A stretch of DNA of 64,000 nt from Agelas oroides (taxonomy: Eukaryota; Porifera; Demospongiae; Agelasida; Agelasidae): NCBI GenBank assembly GCA_949130485.1, contig OX422183.1, forward strand, positions 17,125,632-17,189,631, read 5' to 3'. Every line of letters begins with the position of its first letter. Positions within the stretch are counted from its first letter, which is position 1. The translations under genes and the position numbers were made by a program. Positions 63,822-64,000 of this stretch are shown piece after piece. The notes beneath the pieces were generated by a model. It ran no database searches and was not told where the DNA came from. It worked only from the letters and a program-made list of their open reading frames with translations.

Positions 63822-64000
63822 CCAATCACGTTGCAGTATTTTGTCACATGATACATTACATCATTGTTTCAGTAGCAATAACAGTCTTGAAAACAGCGAA
63901 AGAGAGCTATGACATCTTTTCCGCTACTACAGGAGCTGTAAAAACACTTTGAGAATAGTTTTCAGGGAGCGTGCTTACCCCGCAACAGGTAATTCAAGAG

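Overview
This is eukaryotic DNA: split genes with GT..AG introns, about 40% GC by eye, many microsatellites and many decayed transposons. The gene content (small type I membrane receptors built from Ig, fibronectin III and sushi/CCP domains) and the transposon mix (CR1/L2-like non-LTR, Penelope-like, DIRS-like, Ginger-type integrase, Tigger, hAT and foldback MITEs) suggest an early-branching marine invertebrate. A demosponge is my best guess, from resemblance only; no sequence search was possible.

Layout. 1-7.2 kb: the 3' end of a membrane-protein gene (transmembrane exon 1401-1474, stop exon 1702-1710), tandem duplications, a triplicated 120-bp unit, a long TG microsatellite and a second transmembrane exon (6863-7021). 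7.2-12.2 kb: a frameshifted Penelope-like GIY-YIG fragment and a hAT-like MITE nested in another inverted-repeat element. 12.2-18.7 kb: a broken CR1/L2-like retrotransposon, a 2.5-kb foldback element with 120-bp arms, and an inverted second copy of the retrotransposon 5' end. 19-23.5 kb: hairpin and foldback elements and a TA-flanked MITE.

23.7-55.5 kb is the main gene region. Receptor A (+, 23742-29468) has signal peptide, Ig, FN3, TM and a basic tail (304 aa). Receptor B (+, 33342-47236) has signal peptide, Ig, FN3, four CCP, TM and a tail with two tyrosine motifs (573 aa). An isolated TM/tail exon lies at 49670-49782. Receptor C (-, 55510-52929) has signal peptide, Ig-like, FN3 and CCP; its 3' end was not found. 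Extracellular domains are each one exon, and every intron between them is in phase 1, so domains and membrane exons could be shuffled or spliced alternatively without breaking frame. A and B share near-identical start contexts and closely related Ig and FN3 exons, so they are tandem duplicates. Their introns hold MITEs, tRNA-like sequences, a Tigger remnant and an antisense TATA-plus-signal-peptide repeat.

55.6-58.2 kb: a complex foldback element with two hairpins inside one outer inverted repeat, the same plan as the element at 20.9-21.5 kb. 59.5-64 kb: a hAT-like MITE, an intron-containing integrase pseudogene continuing in frame into a Ulp1-like protease domain, and a DIRS-like reverse transcriptase remnant.

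Most interesting: the phase-1 Ig/FN3/CCP receptor cluster, in which receptor B carries an ITIM-like motif; the spare TM exons; the two-hairpin foldback family; and an array of GCCTAAATTTAGGC palindromes behind receptor A. Protein functions are inferred from motif recognition only.
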